Positions 39,470 through 47,959 of a stretch of 52,999 nucleotides of DNA are shown here, in pieces; position 1 is the stretch's first letter; each line of letters opens with the position of its first letter. The position numbers were made by a program, and so were the translations under genes. The notes beneath the pieces were generated by a model, which was not told the origin of the DNA, ran no database searches, and saw nothing but the letters and a program-made list of their open reading frames with translations. Source of the DNA: Staphylococcus pettenkoferi (GTDB lineage: Bacteria > Bacillota > Bacilli > Staphylococcales > Staphylococcaceae); NCBI RefSeq assembly GCF_002902685.1, contig NZ_PPRN01000023.1, positions 1-52,999 of the forward strand, given 5' to 3'.

Positions 39470-41878
39470 ATGATTGCCAAAGTCATAGTAGATGTTCAAT
39501 CTAAAAGCGTCGATTATAACTTTGATTATCTCGTTCCAGAACGATTAGAGTCTGTCATTCAAGTAGGCATGCGCGTCATTGTGCCATTTGGGCCGAGAAC
39601 GATACAAGGCTATGTGATGGCATTAACTGACCATCCAGATGAGAACTTAGACCTCTCTAAATTAAAGGAACTCAAGGAAATTCAAGATATTCGACCAGAA
39701 TTAACACCAGAATTGATTCAATTAAGCGAGTGGTACGGCAAATACTTTGTAACGAAACGGATCTCAATGCTTGAAGTGATGCTACCAGCAGCGTTGAAAG
39801 CGAAGTATACGAAAGTCTTCCATCTGAAAGATCTTAACGCTATACCTGATTCGCTTGTTAAGCACTTTGACAGCGCGGGTAACTACGAATATAAAGCTGC
39901 CCAAAAGAATGGCGATTTGAAAGCACTCTCAGACCTTTTACGAGAAGGTGCAGTGGAAGAACAAACACTTTTATCCCAAAGTGTGGGTAAGAAGACGCAA
40001 CGTGCAGTACGTATTGCTGACGAATCAGCGATAGATAGCGTGTTAGCGGAATTAGAGTCGAAAGAGAAACAGTATGATTTATATGCGTATTTGAGCGATG
40101 AACGTCACCGTGACGTCTCTTTAAAAGAGTTACAAGAGATGGATTTCTCAATTTCATCCATCAATACTTTGACACGTAAGGGCATGATTGAAAAGTATGA
40201 TGCGGTGATTGAACGGGATCCGTTTGCAACGCGTGTCTTTGAACAAGAGAAGAATCAGACACTCACTCAAGATCAACAATGCGCTTACGATGCGATTTGT
40301 GAAAGTATTGAAGAGCGACAACAACGCACGTTCTTACTTCATGGTGTCACAGGTTCAGGTAAGACAGAAGTTTATTTGCAGACGATTGAACGTGTCTTGA
40401 ACCACGATCGACAAGCGATGATGCTTGTGCCGGAGATTGCATTAACACCGCAAATGGTCTTGCGTTTTAAGAAACGTTTCGGGGATGAAGTAGCAGTGCT
40501 TCACTCAGGCTTATCGAAAGGTGAACGGTATGATGAATGGCAGAAGATTCGAGATGGTCGTGCGCGTGTCAGTGTGGGTGCACGCTCTAGTGTCTTCGCG
40601 CCATTTAAAGAGCTCGGGATGATTATCATTGATGAGGAGCATGAATCCTCATACAAACAAGAAGATTATCCGAGATATCATGCGCGTGATATCGCAGAGT
40701 GGCGTAGTCAATATCATCAGTGTCCACTCGTTCTCGGCAGTGCGACGCCGTGTCTAGAGTCTTATGCCCGTGCGGATAAAGGTGTATATCAGTTGTTGAG
40801 CTTACCGAATCGCGTGAACGATCAAGCGATGCCGCATATTGATATCGTCGACATGCGTGAAGAATTGAGTTCAGGCAACCGTTCGATGTTCTCGAATCAG
40901 CTCAGAGAGGCCATTGAGACGCGTTTAGCGAACAAAGAACAAATTGTCTTGTTCTTAAACCGCCGTGGCTATGCTTCGTTTATGCTTTGTCGTGATTGTG
41001 GTCATGTGCCACAATGTCCGAACTGTGATATTTCTTTAACCTATCATAAGTCGACGGATCAATTGAAATGCCACTATTGTGGTTATCAAGAAACACCACC
41101 AGCTCTGTGTCCGAACTGTGAAAGTGAGCATATTCGTCAAGTCGGCACAGGGACCCAACGTGTAGAAGAACTACTGCAACGTGAATTTGAAGGAGCTAAC
41201 ATTATTCGTATGGATGTGGATACAACGTCGCGGAAAGGTGCTCATGAGAAATTATTAAACGACTTTGGCGAAGGAAAGGGCGATATTCTTCTCGGAACGC
41301 AAATGATTGCGAAAGGCTTAGACTTTCCTAATATTACCCTTGTAGGCGTGCTCAATGCCGACACGATGTTGAATTTACCTGATTTCCGCTCGAGTGAACG
41401 AACATACCAATTGTTAACGCAAGTGGCAGGCCGCGCCGGGCGTCATGAAAAAGAGGGACAAGTCATTATTCAAACATATAATCCAGAGCATTATGCGATT
41501 AAAGACGTGCAGCAGAATGATTATTTGGCATTTTACCGTCAAGAGATGGAATATCGTAAACTTGGCAAGTATCCGCCGTATTTCTTCTTAATTAACTTTA
41601 CGATTTCTCATCAAGAAATGAAAAAGGTGTTAGAGGCGTCTAAGCACATTCACCAAATCTTGTTACAACATCTGTCTGATAAGGCATTGGTGCTAGGTCC
41701 ATCACCTGCTGCGCTAACGCGGATTAACAACGAATATCGTTTCCAAATTCTGATCAAATATAAGAGTGAACCGGATTTATATCAAGCGTTACAGTATCTA
41801 GATGATTATTATCATGAACAATATATGAAAGAGAAACTCGCATTGAAGATTGATATTGCGCCACAAATGATGATGTAG
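39470..41878 (+). CDS. priA: Primosomal protein N' (helicase PriA)
   Basis: Superfamily 2 DNA helicase that restarts stalled forks by loading the primosome. It has 802 residues. The Walker A motif GVTGSGKT is at 292-299 and the DEEH box follows in IIIDEEHESS near 388. The zinc-binding cysteine array CRDCGHVPQCPNC...CHYCG...CPNCES lies at about 505-550. The helicase C domain contains GTGTQRVEE and the ending QVAGRAGRHEKEG. Its start follows the coaBC stop immediately, suggesting coupling. Confidence 0.97.
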   Translation: MIAKVIVDVQSKSVDYNFDYLVPERLESVIQVGMRVIVPFGPRTIQGYVMALTDHPDENLDLSKLKELKEIQDIRPELTPELIQLSEWYGKYFVTKRISMLEVMLPAALKAKYTKVFHLKDLNAIPDSLVKHFDSAGNYEYKAAQKNGDLKALSDLLREGAVEEQTLLSQSVGKKTQRAVRIADESAIDSVLAELESKEKQYDLYAYLSDERHRDVSLKELQEMDFSISSINTLTRKGMIEKYDAVIERDPFATRVFEQEKNQTLTQDQQCAYDAICESIEERQQRTFLLHGVTGSGKTEVYLQTIERVLNHDRQAMMLVPEIALTPQMVLRFKKRFGDEVAVLHSGLSKGERYDEWQKIRDGRARVSVGARSSVFAPFKELGMIIIDEEHESSYKQEDYPRYHARDIAEWRSQYHQCPLVLGSATPCLESYARADKGVYQLLSLPNRVNDQAMPHIDIVDMREELSSGNRSMFSNQLREAIETRLANKEQIVLFLNRRGYASFMLCRDCGHVPQCPNCDISLTYHKSTDQLKCHYCGYQETPPALCPNCESEHIRQVGTGTQRVEELLQREFEGANIIRMDVDTTSRKGAHEKLLNDFGEGKGDILLGTQMIAKGLDFPNITLVGVLNADTMLNLPDFRSSERTYQLLTQVAGRAGRHEKEGQVIIQTYNPEHYAIKDVQQNDYLAFYRQEMEYRKLGKYPPYFFLINFTISHQEMKKVLEASKHIHQILLQHLSDKALVLGPSPAALTRINNEYRFQILIKYKSEPDLYQALQYLDDYYHEQYMKEKLALKIDIAPQMMM

Positions 41879-41908
41879 CGATTGAGGCGAGACAATTAGA
41901 AGTTAAAT

Positions 41909-41960
41909 AAGACACCTACAAAGGGCAGGCGTCCTGCTCACTTTGTAGGTGTCTTTCCTT
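41909..41960. terminator. Bidirectional terminator between priA and the ATP-grasp gene
   Basis: AAGACACCTACAAAG (41909-41923) pairs perfectly with CTTTGTAGGTGTCTT (41941-41955), with GCAGG/CCTGC in the loop. T-runs on both strands serve the convergent genes. Confidence 0.9.
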
Positions 41961-41962
41961 AA

Positions 41963-42979
41963 TTATTGTATTCTGTCGCTATGAATGCGATTCAATAGAT
42001 ATTGATAGTAGCTGACTCTGACTTCAGAATCTTCAGCGTAGAAGAATTGTTGACCTGGGTAAGTATTCACTTCAAATAAACCGATCTCTCCCTGTGAGTT
42101 CACACCCAAATCTATACCTAGTGCATCGAGTTCATAATCATAGAAGCGTTCAAAGCGTTTCGGAAAGCTAACACAAAGTTGTTCAAGTCGACGTTTAATT
42201 TCTTTCCAATTATCTCCAAAGTTTGCTTTGAGAAACGGTACTATAGGTGAGATACCACCGCCTTGGCTGATATTAGAAGTGATATGATGACCTAGTCCAA
42301 TACGCGGATAAATCTTAACTTTTTGCCATTGGCCACTCTCGTTTTTACGCACATGTAGGCGAATATCGAATGGGTGGCCTTCTTTCGTTTTAGATTCGAA
42401 AAATGGCTGGCAAATATAGTTAGGTTTTAAAAATTTATCGTTAATAAGTGGCAATAAGTCCTCTTCGTTTAATGTTCTGGAAGTCATATCATCGGATAAA
42501 GTGATTTTATCGTCACATCGTTCAATGACATGAATATTTCTTCCTTGATTGCTAAACACAGGTTTTAGCAAGATTTTCTGATAGCGTGTTAAAAACTCTA
42601 AAATATCCTCTGGCTTTTTAACTAAACGATAAGGAATAAGTACATCTTTAAAGTTATTGCTTTGGGATAGCATTTTAAAGACTTTATTCTTACCACCAAG
42701 TGTGTGCGTCGTCATCACCGATACAGTTTGCAGTGAATCATAAATACTTTTATTTACTGATTTCATGGGTTCGTTGTCCACGACATCTGGGTACCCGATG
42801 ATACCGCGTCTCCATTGACCATTTTCGAGAAAGAGACCATTAATTTGTTGATGCTCAGTATCTACATCCTCTGGGGTGAAATAGAAAAAGACTATGTCGT
42901 TAAAGTGACACATATAGGCTATAGTACGTGCTAATATTCCAGGTTGTTTGATTGAACGTAACATTCCAACTGTTTTCAA
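41963..42979 (-). CDS. YheC/YheD-family ATP-grasp protein
   Basis: A 338-residue ATP-grasp ligase-like protein. ATP-binding features are KILLKPVFSNQGRNI (Lys139 and the glycine loop at 142-148), the PFDIRLHVRK strand (Asp205, Arg207), and the metal-binding GEIGLFEVNTYPGQ (Glu303, Asn305). In Bacillus the relatives YheC and YheD are associated with spores; staphylococci do not sporulate, so the role and substrate here are unknown. The start is TTG 42979, with AAAGGAG 8 bases upstream. It is monocistronic, opposite to all its neighbours, and interrupts a priA-def-fmt order that I remember as continuous in S. aureus. Base use does not look foreign by eye. Confidence 0.85.
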   Translation of the reverse strand: MKTVGMLRSIKQPGILARTIAYMCHFNDIVFFYFTPEDVDTEHQQINGLFLENGQWRRGIIGYPDVVDNEPMKSVNKSIYDSLQTVSVMTTHTLGGKNKVFKMLSQSNNFKDVLIPYRLVKKPEDILEFLTRYQKILLKPVFSNQGRNIHVIERCDDKITLSDDMTSRTLNEEDLLPLINDKFLKPNYICQPFFESKTKEGHPFDIRLHVRKNESGQWQKVKIYPRIGLGHHITSNISQGGGISPIVPFLKANFGDNWKEIKRRLEQLCVSFPKRFERFYDYELDALGIDLGVNSQGEIGLFEVNTYPGQQFFYAEDSEVRVSYYQYLLNRIHSDRIQ

Positions 42980-43387
42980 TTGAGTAACTCCTTTGCAATA
43001 TCATAGAAGCAAGGTTCAAGTGAGGGATATTGCTCTATGTTTGTTTCTTAGGTTTGTAATAAAAAGATATGGATTGTGAAACAAGAGGTGATTTATTTAA
43101 CTTTACTTGTTCGACATTTAATATTATACAACAAAACTTTGAAAAAGCGCGTGCTTAATTGTCATTTCACTAAATGGATTGTCTCTTAATTATAAGTAGA
43201 AATATTTGGGCTTAAGATATTAATACAACTCGCTTATTCACAAGTTACTATTATTAAATGATTTTATTATATGGCTAGATTTTGATTTTATCCTTTTACT
43301 AAAACTCACAAAGCGTTTTCATACTATCGCAATTTGTTACTTTTTAAGTTATAATAACTTAATGAATTTTTATAAGGAGACGTCTAT
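42980..43387. promoter_or_regulatory. Divergent AT-rich regulatory gap with a cre-like site
   Basis: No ORF is supported in these 408 bases. Positions 43308-43321, read on the minus strand, give TGAAAACGCTTTGT, matching the CcpA cre consensus TGWAARCGYTWNCW at 13 of 14 positions. TATAAT at 43350-43355 is a likely -10 for the def-fmt operon, though the -35 is weak. The promoter of the ATP-grasp gene must lie in the left half and is not obvious. Confidence 0.45.
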
Positions 43388-43876
43388 ATGTCGATTAAGA
43401 AACTCGTACCATCTGCCCATCCCATATTGAATCATCCCACCTCATCAGTAACGCGATTCGACAACCAGTTAGAAACGCTATTAACTGATTTAGAAGATAC
43501 ACTTTACGCTGAAGAAGCTGTAGCAATATGTGCGCCGCAAATTGGCATCGATCAACAAGTGGCAATTATTGATATGGATCCTGACGGGTTACTCCAATTA
43601 ATTAATCCTCAAATTATCTCTCAATCTGATGAAACAACGACGGAGTTAGAAGGTTCTATAAGTTTAGAGGATGTCTATGGTACCGTTACGAGAAGTCACA
43701 TGATAGTGGTTCAGGCACAAGACCGTCATGGGCGAGAGGTAGAGTTGACGGCATATGATGATATTGCACGCATGATCTTGCATATGTATGACCATTTTCA
43801 AGGTGTATGGTTTACAGATAAACTAGAGCAACGTATTTCTGAAGATGAATTGGAGGCGTATTTAGACGATGAGTAA
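43388..43876 (+). CDS. Peptide deformylase-like protein lacking catalytic residues
   Basis: A 162-residue member of the deformylase family by fold and position before fmt, but with damaged motifs. Motif 1 is AICAPQIG (46-53), a weakened GxGLAAPQIG. Motif 2 is EGSIS (88-92), with Ser90 in place of the metal-binding Cys of EGCLS. Motif 3 is HMYDH (132-136), with Met133 in place of the catalytic Glu of HExxH. It should not act as a classical Fe/Zn deformylase. From memory, S. aureus also has a fmt-linked deformylase paralog reported as non-functional. AAGGAG precedes ATG 43388. It overlaps fmt by 8 bases. Confidence 0.88.
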   Translation: MSIKKLVPSAHPILNHPTSSVTRFDNQLETLLTDLEDTLYAEEAVAICAPQIGIDQQVAIIDMDPDGLLQLINPQIISQSDETTTELEGSISLEDVYGTVTRSHMIVVQAQDRHGREVELTAYDDIARMILHMYDHFQGVWFTDKLEQRISEDELEAYLDDE

Positions 43877-44801
43877 GATAATCTTTATGGGAACCCCAGA
43901 CTTTTCAACTAAAGTATTAGAAATGTTAATTGCGGAACATGACGTCATCGCAGTGGTGACACAACCAGATCGTCCAGTAGGTAGAAAGCGCAAGATGACA
44001 CCGCCACCGGTAAAACGTGTCGCGCAAGAGGCAGGCATTCAAGTCTATCAGCCTGAAAAGCTTGCTGACTCAGAAGAACTTGATCACTTCCTTCAACTTG
44101 ATGCAGACCTCATAGTCACAGCAGCGTTCGGTCAATTATTACCTGGATCACTATTAGAAGCGCCACGTTTAGGAGCAATTAACGTACATGCCTCACTCTT
44201 GCCGAAATACCGAGGAGGCGCGCCGATCCATCAAGCCATTATTGATGGGGAAAGTGAAACGGGCGTAACGATTATGTATATGGTGAAAAAGTTAGATGCT
44301 GGTAATATCATTTCTCAAAAAGCCATTGAGATTGAAGATCAAGATAATGTCGGCTCACTCCACGATAAATTGAGCTTCTTAGGTGCAGAGTTGTTGCATG
44401 ACACGTTACCAGACATTATTAATGAAACGAATGAGAGCATTCCGCAAGATGATTCAAAAGCATCTTTCGCTTCTAACATTTCACGCGAAGATGAACGAGT
44501 GAATTGGGAAGCGTCTGCACGCGATATATTCAACCACATCCGTGGTCTTTCACCATGGCCTGTTGCTTATACAACGATGGACGAGACGAATATGAAATTG
44601 TTTGCTGCACGCATTGAAGCAGATAAAGACGGACAGCCAGGTGAAATTATTGAAACGACGAAGAAAGCCATTATAGTTGGTACAGGTTCTAGTGATGCAA
44701 TTGCGTTGACTGAGATTCAACTCGCTGGCAAGAAACGTATGCCTGTTGCAAACTATCTCAGTGGTGTACAAGAATCTCTCGTAGGCAAGGTGCTGGTATG
44801 A
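43869..44801 (+). CDS. fmt: Methionyl-tRNA formyltransferase
   Basis: Formylates the initiator Met-tRNA using 10-formyl-THF. It has 310 residues: the N-terminal formyltransferase domain with MGTPDFS at the start and the catalytic segment [17 protein letters not shown] (about 106-122, Asn and His), the hydrolase-like Asp in the DAGNII strand near 145, and the C-terminal OB domain from about 205. The start lies inside the def-like gene and its stop overlaps rsmB (ATGA). Confidence 0.97.
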   Translation: MSKIIFMGTPDFSTKVLEMLIAEHDVIAVVTQPDRPVGRKRKMTPPPVKRVAQEAGIQVYQPEKLADSEELDHFLQLDADLIVTAAFGQLLPGSLLEAPRLGAINVHASLLPKYRGGAPIHQAIIDGESETGVTIMYMVKKLDAGNIISQKAIEIEDQDNVGSLHDKLSFLGAELLHDTLPDIINETNESIPQDDSKASFASNISREDERVNWEASARDIFNHIRGLSPWPVAYTTMDETNMKLFAARIEADKDGQPGEIIETTKKAIIVGTGSSDAIALTEIQLAGKKRMPVANYLSGVQESLVGKVLV

Positions 44802-46111
44802 CGGCTGAGACACATGCAAGAACGCTAGCCTTTGAAACGTTAGAGATGGTGATTAAAGATCGTGCCTATAGCAATATCGCTCTCAATCAAACGCTTCAGC
44901 GTAAGGATTTGTCTCAAGCTGACAAAGGACTGATTACAGAAATCGTCTATGGCACTTTGAAACGTCAATATACTTTAGATTATTTGCTCAAGCCTTTTAT
45001 CCAAACGAAACTGAAACGCTGGGTACGCATATTGTTGTGGATGAGTATATATCAGTATCGATACCTTGATCGTATCCCGACACATGCCGTGATTAATGAA
45101 GCGGTGATGATTGCAAAGCAACGTGGCGGTCCGCACCAAGGTAAGATTGTCAATGGGATCTTGCGCCAAATCACACGTTCAGAACTACCTGATCCAATGG
45201 AAATTCAGGATCCAAAACGCCGTCTAAGCATAAGCTATAGTTTGCCGATGTGGGTGATTGAACACTGGATCACGCATTACGGTTTTGAAGAGACCGAGCG
45301 TATTGCACAGTCCATGTTAGAGCATGTCGCGCAAACCGTACGAGTAAATACGTCGAAGATTTCAACCTCAGAAGCTGTCCAACGTTTAGAAGAGGAAGGG
45401 TTTACAGTCGAAGAGGATGCAGAGCTTGATGTGTGTTTACATGTGAGCGGCGGAGTGATTGCGAACTCAGATAGTTTCCGTGAGGGCTTGATTTCTATTC
45501 AAGATAAAAGTTCAATGTTCGTCGCACAATATCTCGACCCGCAAATTGGTGATCATATCCTTGATGCGTGTAGTGCCCCAGGAGGTAAAGCGTGTCATAT
45601 AGGCGAATTATTACGTGGCACAGGTCAGGTTACTGCGACTGACATTCATCAACATAAGATTGCGTTAATTCAAGAGAATATTCATAAATTAGGATTACCA
45701 CATGTGAAAGCGATGCAACATGATGCGACCACGCCATATCAAGAGATGTATGATAGAATTTTAGTAGATGCACCGTGTAGTGGACTCGGGGTATTGCGCC
45801 ATAAACCTGAGATTAAATACACGCAATCCTGGGACGACATACACCAACTTGTTGATTTACAGTTGGAGATATTAGAGAATGTGAAACATCAGTTGAAACC
45901 AGGAGGAACCCTTGTTTACTCTACATGTACGATTGAACAACTTGAAAATGAGAACGTCATATATACATTTTTAAAGCAAAATAGTGAATTTGAATTTGAA
46001 CCTATTGAACATCCGATCACACATGAACAAGTCAAGACACTTCAAATATTGCCACAAGACTTTGATTCAGATGGTTTCTTTATAACTCGAATAAAAAGAA
46101 AGGATAAATAA
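44798..46111 (+). CDS. rsmB: 16S rRNA (cytosine-967-C5)-methyltransferase RsmB (Sun)
   Basis: A 437-residue enzyme with an N-terminal NusB-like domain (about 1-130) and a C-terminal NOL1/NOP2/Sun SAM methyltransferase domain. Visible motifs are the SAM-binding [12 protein letters not shown] (about 258-269), the DAPCSGLG catalytic motif and the second cysteine in [11 protein letters not shown]. It overlaps fmt by four bases. Confidence 0.95.
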   Translation: MTAETHARTLAFETLEMVIKDRAYSNIALNQTLQRKDLSQADKGLITEIVYGTLKRQYTLDYLLKPFIQTKLKRWVRILLWMSIYQYRYLDRIPTHAVINEAVMIAKQRGGPHQGKIVNGILRQITRSELPDPMEIQDPKRRLSISYSLPMWVIEHWITHYGFEETERIAQSMLEHVAQTVRVNTSKISTSEAVQRLEEEGFTVEEDAELDVCLHVSGGVIANSDSFREGLISIQDKSSMFVAQYLDPQIGDHILDACSAPGGKACHIGELLRGTGQVTATDIHQHKIALIQENIHKLGLPHVKAMQHDATTPYQEMYDRILVDAPCSGLGVLRHKPEIKYTQSWDDIHQLVDLQLEILENVKHQLKPGGTLVYSTCTIEQLENENVIYTFLKQNSEFEFEPIEHPITHEQVKTLQILPQDFDSDGFFITRIKRKDK

Positions 46112-46115
46112 TACT

Positions 46116-47210
46116 ATGATTACTGAAAAAAAGAAGAAAAAGAACAAATTTCTTCCAGATTTCGATAAGCAATCGATCTATTCGTTAAGATTTGATGAAT
46201 TGCAAGATTGGTTAGTAGAACATGGTCAACAAAAGTTCCGTGCACAACAAATCTATCAATGGCTCTACGAAAAGCGTGTTGACAGCTTTGATGAGATGTC
46301 TAACTTATCTAAGCCATTACGTGAACTGCTCGAGGAACACTTTGCCATTACGACGTTATCTACAGTTGTAAAGCAAGAAAGTAGAGATGGAACGATCAAA
46401 TTTCTCTTCCAACTTCAAGACGGCTATACAATTGAAACTGTACTCATGCGTCATGATTACGGTAATTCGGTTTGTGTGACGACACAAGTAGGTTGTCGTA
46501 TCGGTTGTACTTTCTGTGCTTCTTCTATTGGTGGACTCAACCGTAACCTTGAAGCGGGTGAAATTGTGGCCCAAGTTTTAACGGTACAGAAAGCCTTAGA
46601 TGCGACTGATGAGCGCGTGTCTCAAATCGTCATCATGGGTATTGGCGAACCATTTGAGAACTATGATGAAATGATGGATTTCTTACGTATTGTGAATCAT
46701 GATCGTAGTTTAAATATTGGTGCGCGTCATATCACTGTATCCACTTCAGGAATTATTCCACGTATTTATGACTTCGCGGAAGAAGATATTCAAATCAACT
46801 TTGCAGTCAGTCTGCACGGTGCAAATAACGAAATCCGCTCTCGTTTAATGCCGATTAACCGAGCGTACGACGTGGATAAACTGATGGATGCGATTGATTA
46901 CTATCAAGAACAAACGAATCGACGTGTCACTTTTGAATACGGCTTGTTTGGCGGCGTTAACGATCAACTTGAACATGCGCGCGAACTCGCTGCTTTAATC
47001 AAACATCTCAACTGTCACGTTAACTTAATTCCAGTCAACCATGTTCCAGAACGTAACTACGTAAGAACGCCGAAAGAAGACATTTTTAAATTTGAAAAAG
47101 AATTGAAACGTTTAGGCATCAATGCGACGATTCGTCGTGAGCAAGGATCAGATATTGATGCAGCCTGTGGCCAGTTAAGAGCGAAAGAACGTCAAGTAGA
47201 AACGAGGTAG
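46116..47210 (+). CDS. rlmN: Dual-specificity 23S rRNA/tRNA adenine-C2 methyltransferase RlmN
   Basis: Radical-SAM enzyme methylating C2 of A2503 in 23S rRNA and A37 of some tRNAs. It has 364 residues. The iron-sulfur motif CxxxCxxC is Cys127, Cys131 and Cys134 in [12 protein letters not shown], and the catalytic cysteine is Cys351 in AACGQLR. It is the native housekeeping enzyme and lies in its usual place between rsmB and stp1, so it is not the resistance methyltransferase Cfr. Confidence 0.96.
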   Translation: MITEKKKKKNKFLPDFDKQSIYSLRFDELQDWLVEHGQQKFRAQQIYQWLYEKRVDSFDEMSNLSKPLRELLEEHFAITTLSTVVKQESRDGTIKFLFQLQDGYTIETVLMRHDYGNSVCVTTQVGCRIGCTFCASSIGGLNRNLEAGEIVAQVLTVQKALDATDERVSQIVIMGIGEPFENYDEMMDFLRIVNHDRSLNIGARHITVSTSGIIPRIYDFAEEDIQINFAVSLHGANNEIRSRLMPINRAYDVDKLMDAIDYYQEQTNRRVTFEYGLFGGVNDQLEHARELAALIKHLNCHVNLIPVNHVPERNYVRTPKEDIFKFEKELKRLGINATIRREQGSDIDAACGQLRAKERQVETR

Positions 47211-47215
47211 GTAAC

Positions 47216-47959
47216 ATGCTTAATGCTGAACTATTCACTGATGCAGGACCATATCGTGAGAAGAACGAAGACGCTGGCGGAGTCTTCTACAATAAGACAG
47301 AACAACAGTTGTTGGTGATTTGTGATGGCATGGGTGGCCATCAAGCAGGTGAGGTCGCAAGTCAATATGTCACAGAAGCCTTACAATCACGTTTCGAAGC
47401 AGAGAATTTCATCGAGCCTGAACGTGCAGAACGCTGGTTAAACACGACCTTAAAGAGTGTAAACCGAGATTTATATGACTATGCAGAAAGTCATGCGTCA
47501 TATCATGGCATGGGCACGACATGTGTCTGTGCGATGGTCTTTGACAATCACGTCGTCGTGGCGAATATTGGGGACTCACGTGCGTATTTAGTTAATTCAC
47601 GTGAGGTTAACCAACTTACGAGTGATCACTCGTTCGTCAACCATCTTGTTATGATAGGTCAAATTACAGAAGAAGAGGCATTCAACCATCCACAGCGGAA
47701 TATCATTACTAAAGTGATGGGTACAGATCGTCGTGTAGCACCTGATTTGTTTGTTAAAAGGACGAATTTCTACGACTATCTTTTATTATGTACAGATGGT
47801 TTAACGGATTACGTTCGTGATCACGAAATTCAAGCTCAGTTAGCTGAAGAGGGAGATATAGAGTCACAAGGTCACGCTCTCCTTCGTCTATCAGAAGATA
47901 AAGCGTCGAAAGATAATGTGAGTGTCGTCCTCGCTGAAATCGAGGGTGATAAAGTATGA
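47216..47959 (+). CDS. stp1: PP2C-type serine/threonine phosphatase Stp1 (PrpC)
   Basis: Removes phosphates placed by the kinase PknB. A 247-residue PPM phosphatase with two metals. The motifs are DAGPYREKNEDAGG (about 8-21), VICDGMGGHQAGEVAS (about 36-51), GMGTTC, NIGDSRAYL, CTDGLTDYV and DNVSVVLA. Its stop overlaps the pknB start (ATGA), so phosphatase and kinase are made together. Confidence 0.96.
   Translation: MLNAELFTDAGPYREKNEDAGGVFYNKTEQQLLVICDGMGGHQAGEVASQYVTEALQSRFEAENFIEPERAERWLNTTLKSVNRDLYDYAESHASYHGMGTTCVCAMVFDNHVVVANIGDSRAYLVNSREVNQLTSDHSFVNHLVMIGQITEEEAFNHPQRNIITKVMGTDRRVAPDLFVKRTNFYDYLLLCTDGLTDYVRDHEIQAQLAEEGDIESQGHALLRLSEDKASKDNVSVVLAEIEGDKV

Noticed and set aside
46116..47210. 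Possible Cfr-type resistance methyltransferase
   Set aside because: Length, sequence and the rsmB-rlmN-stp1 order show the housekeeping RlmN.
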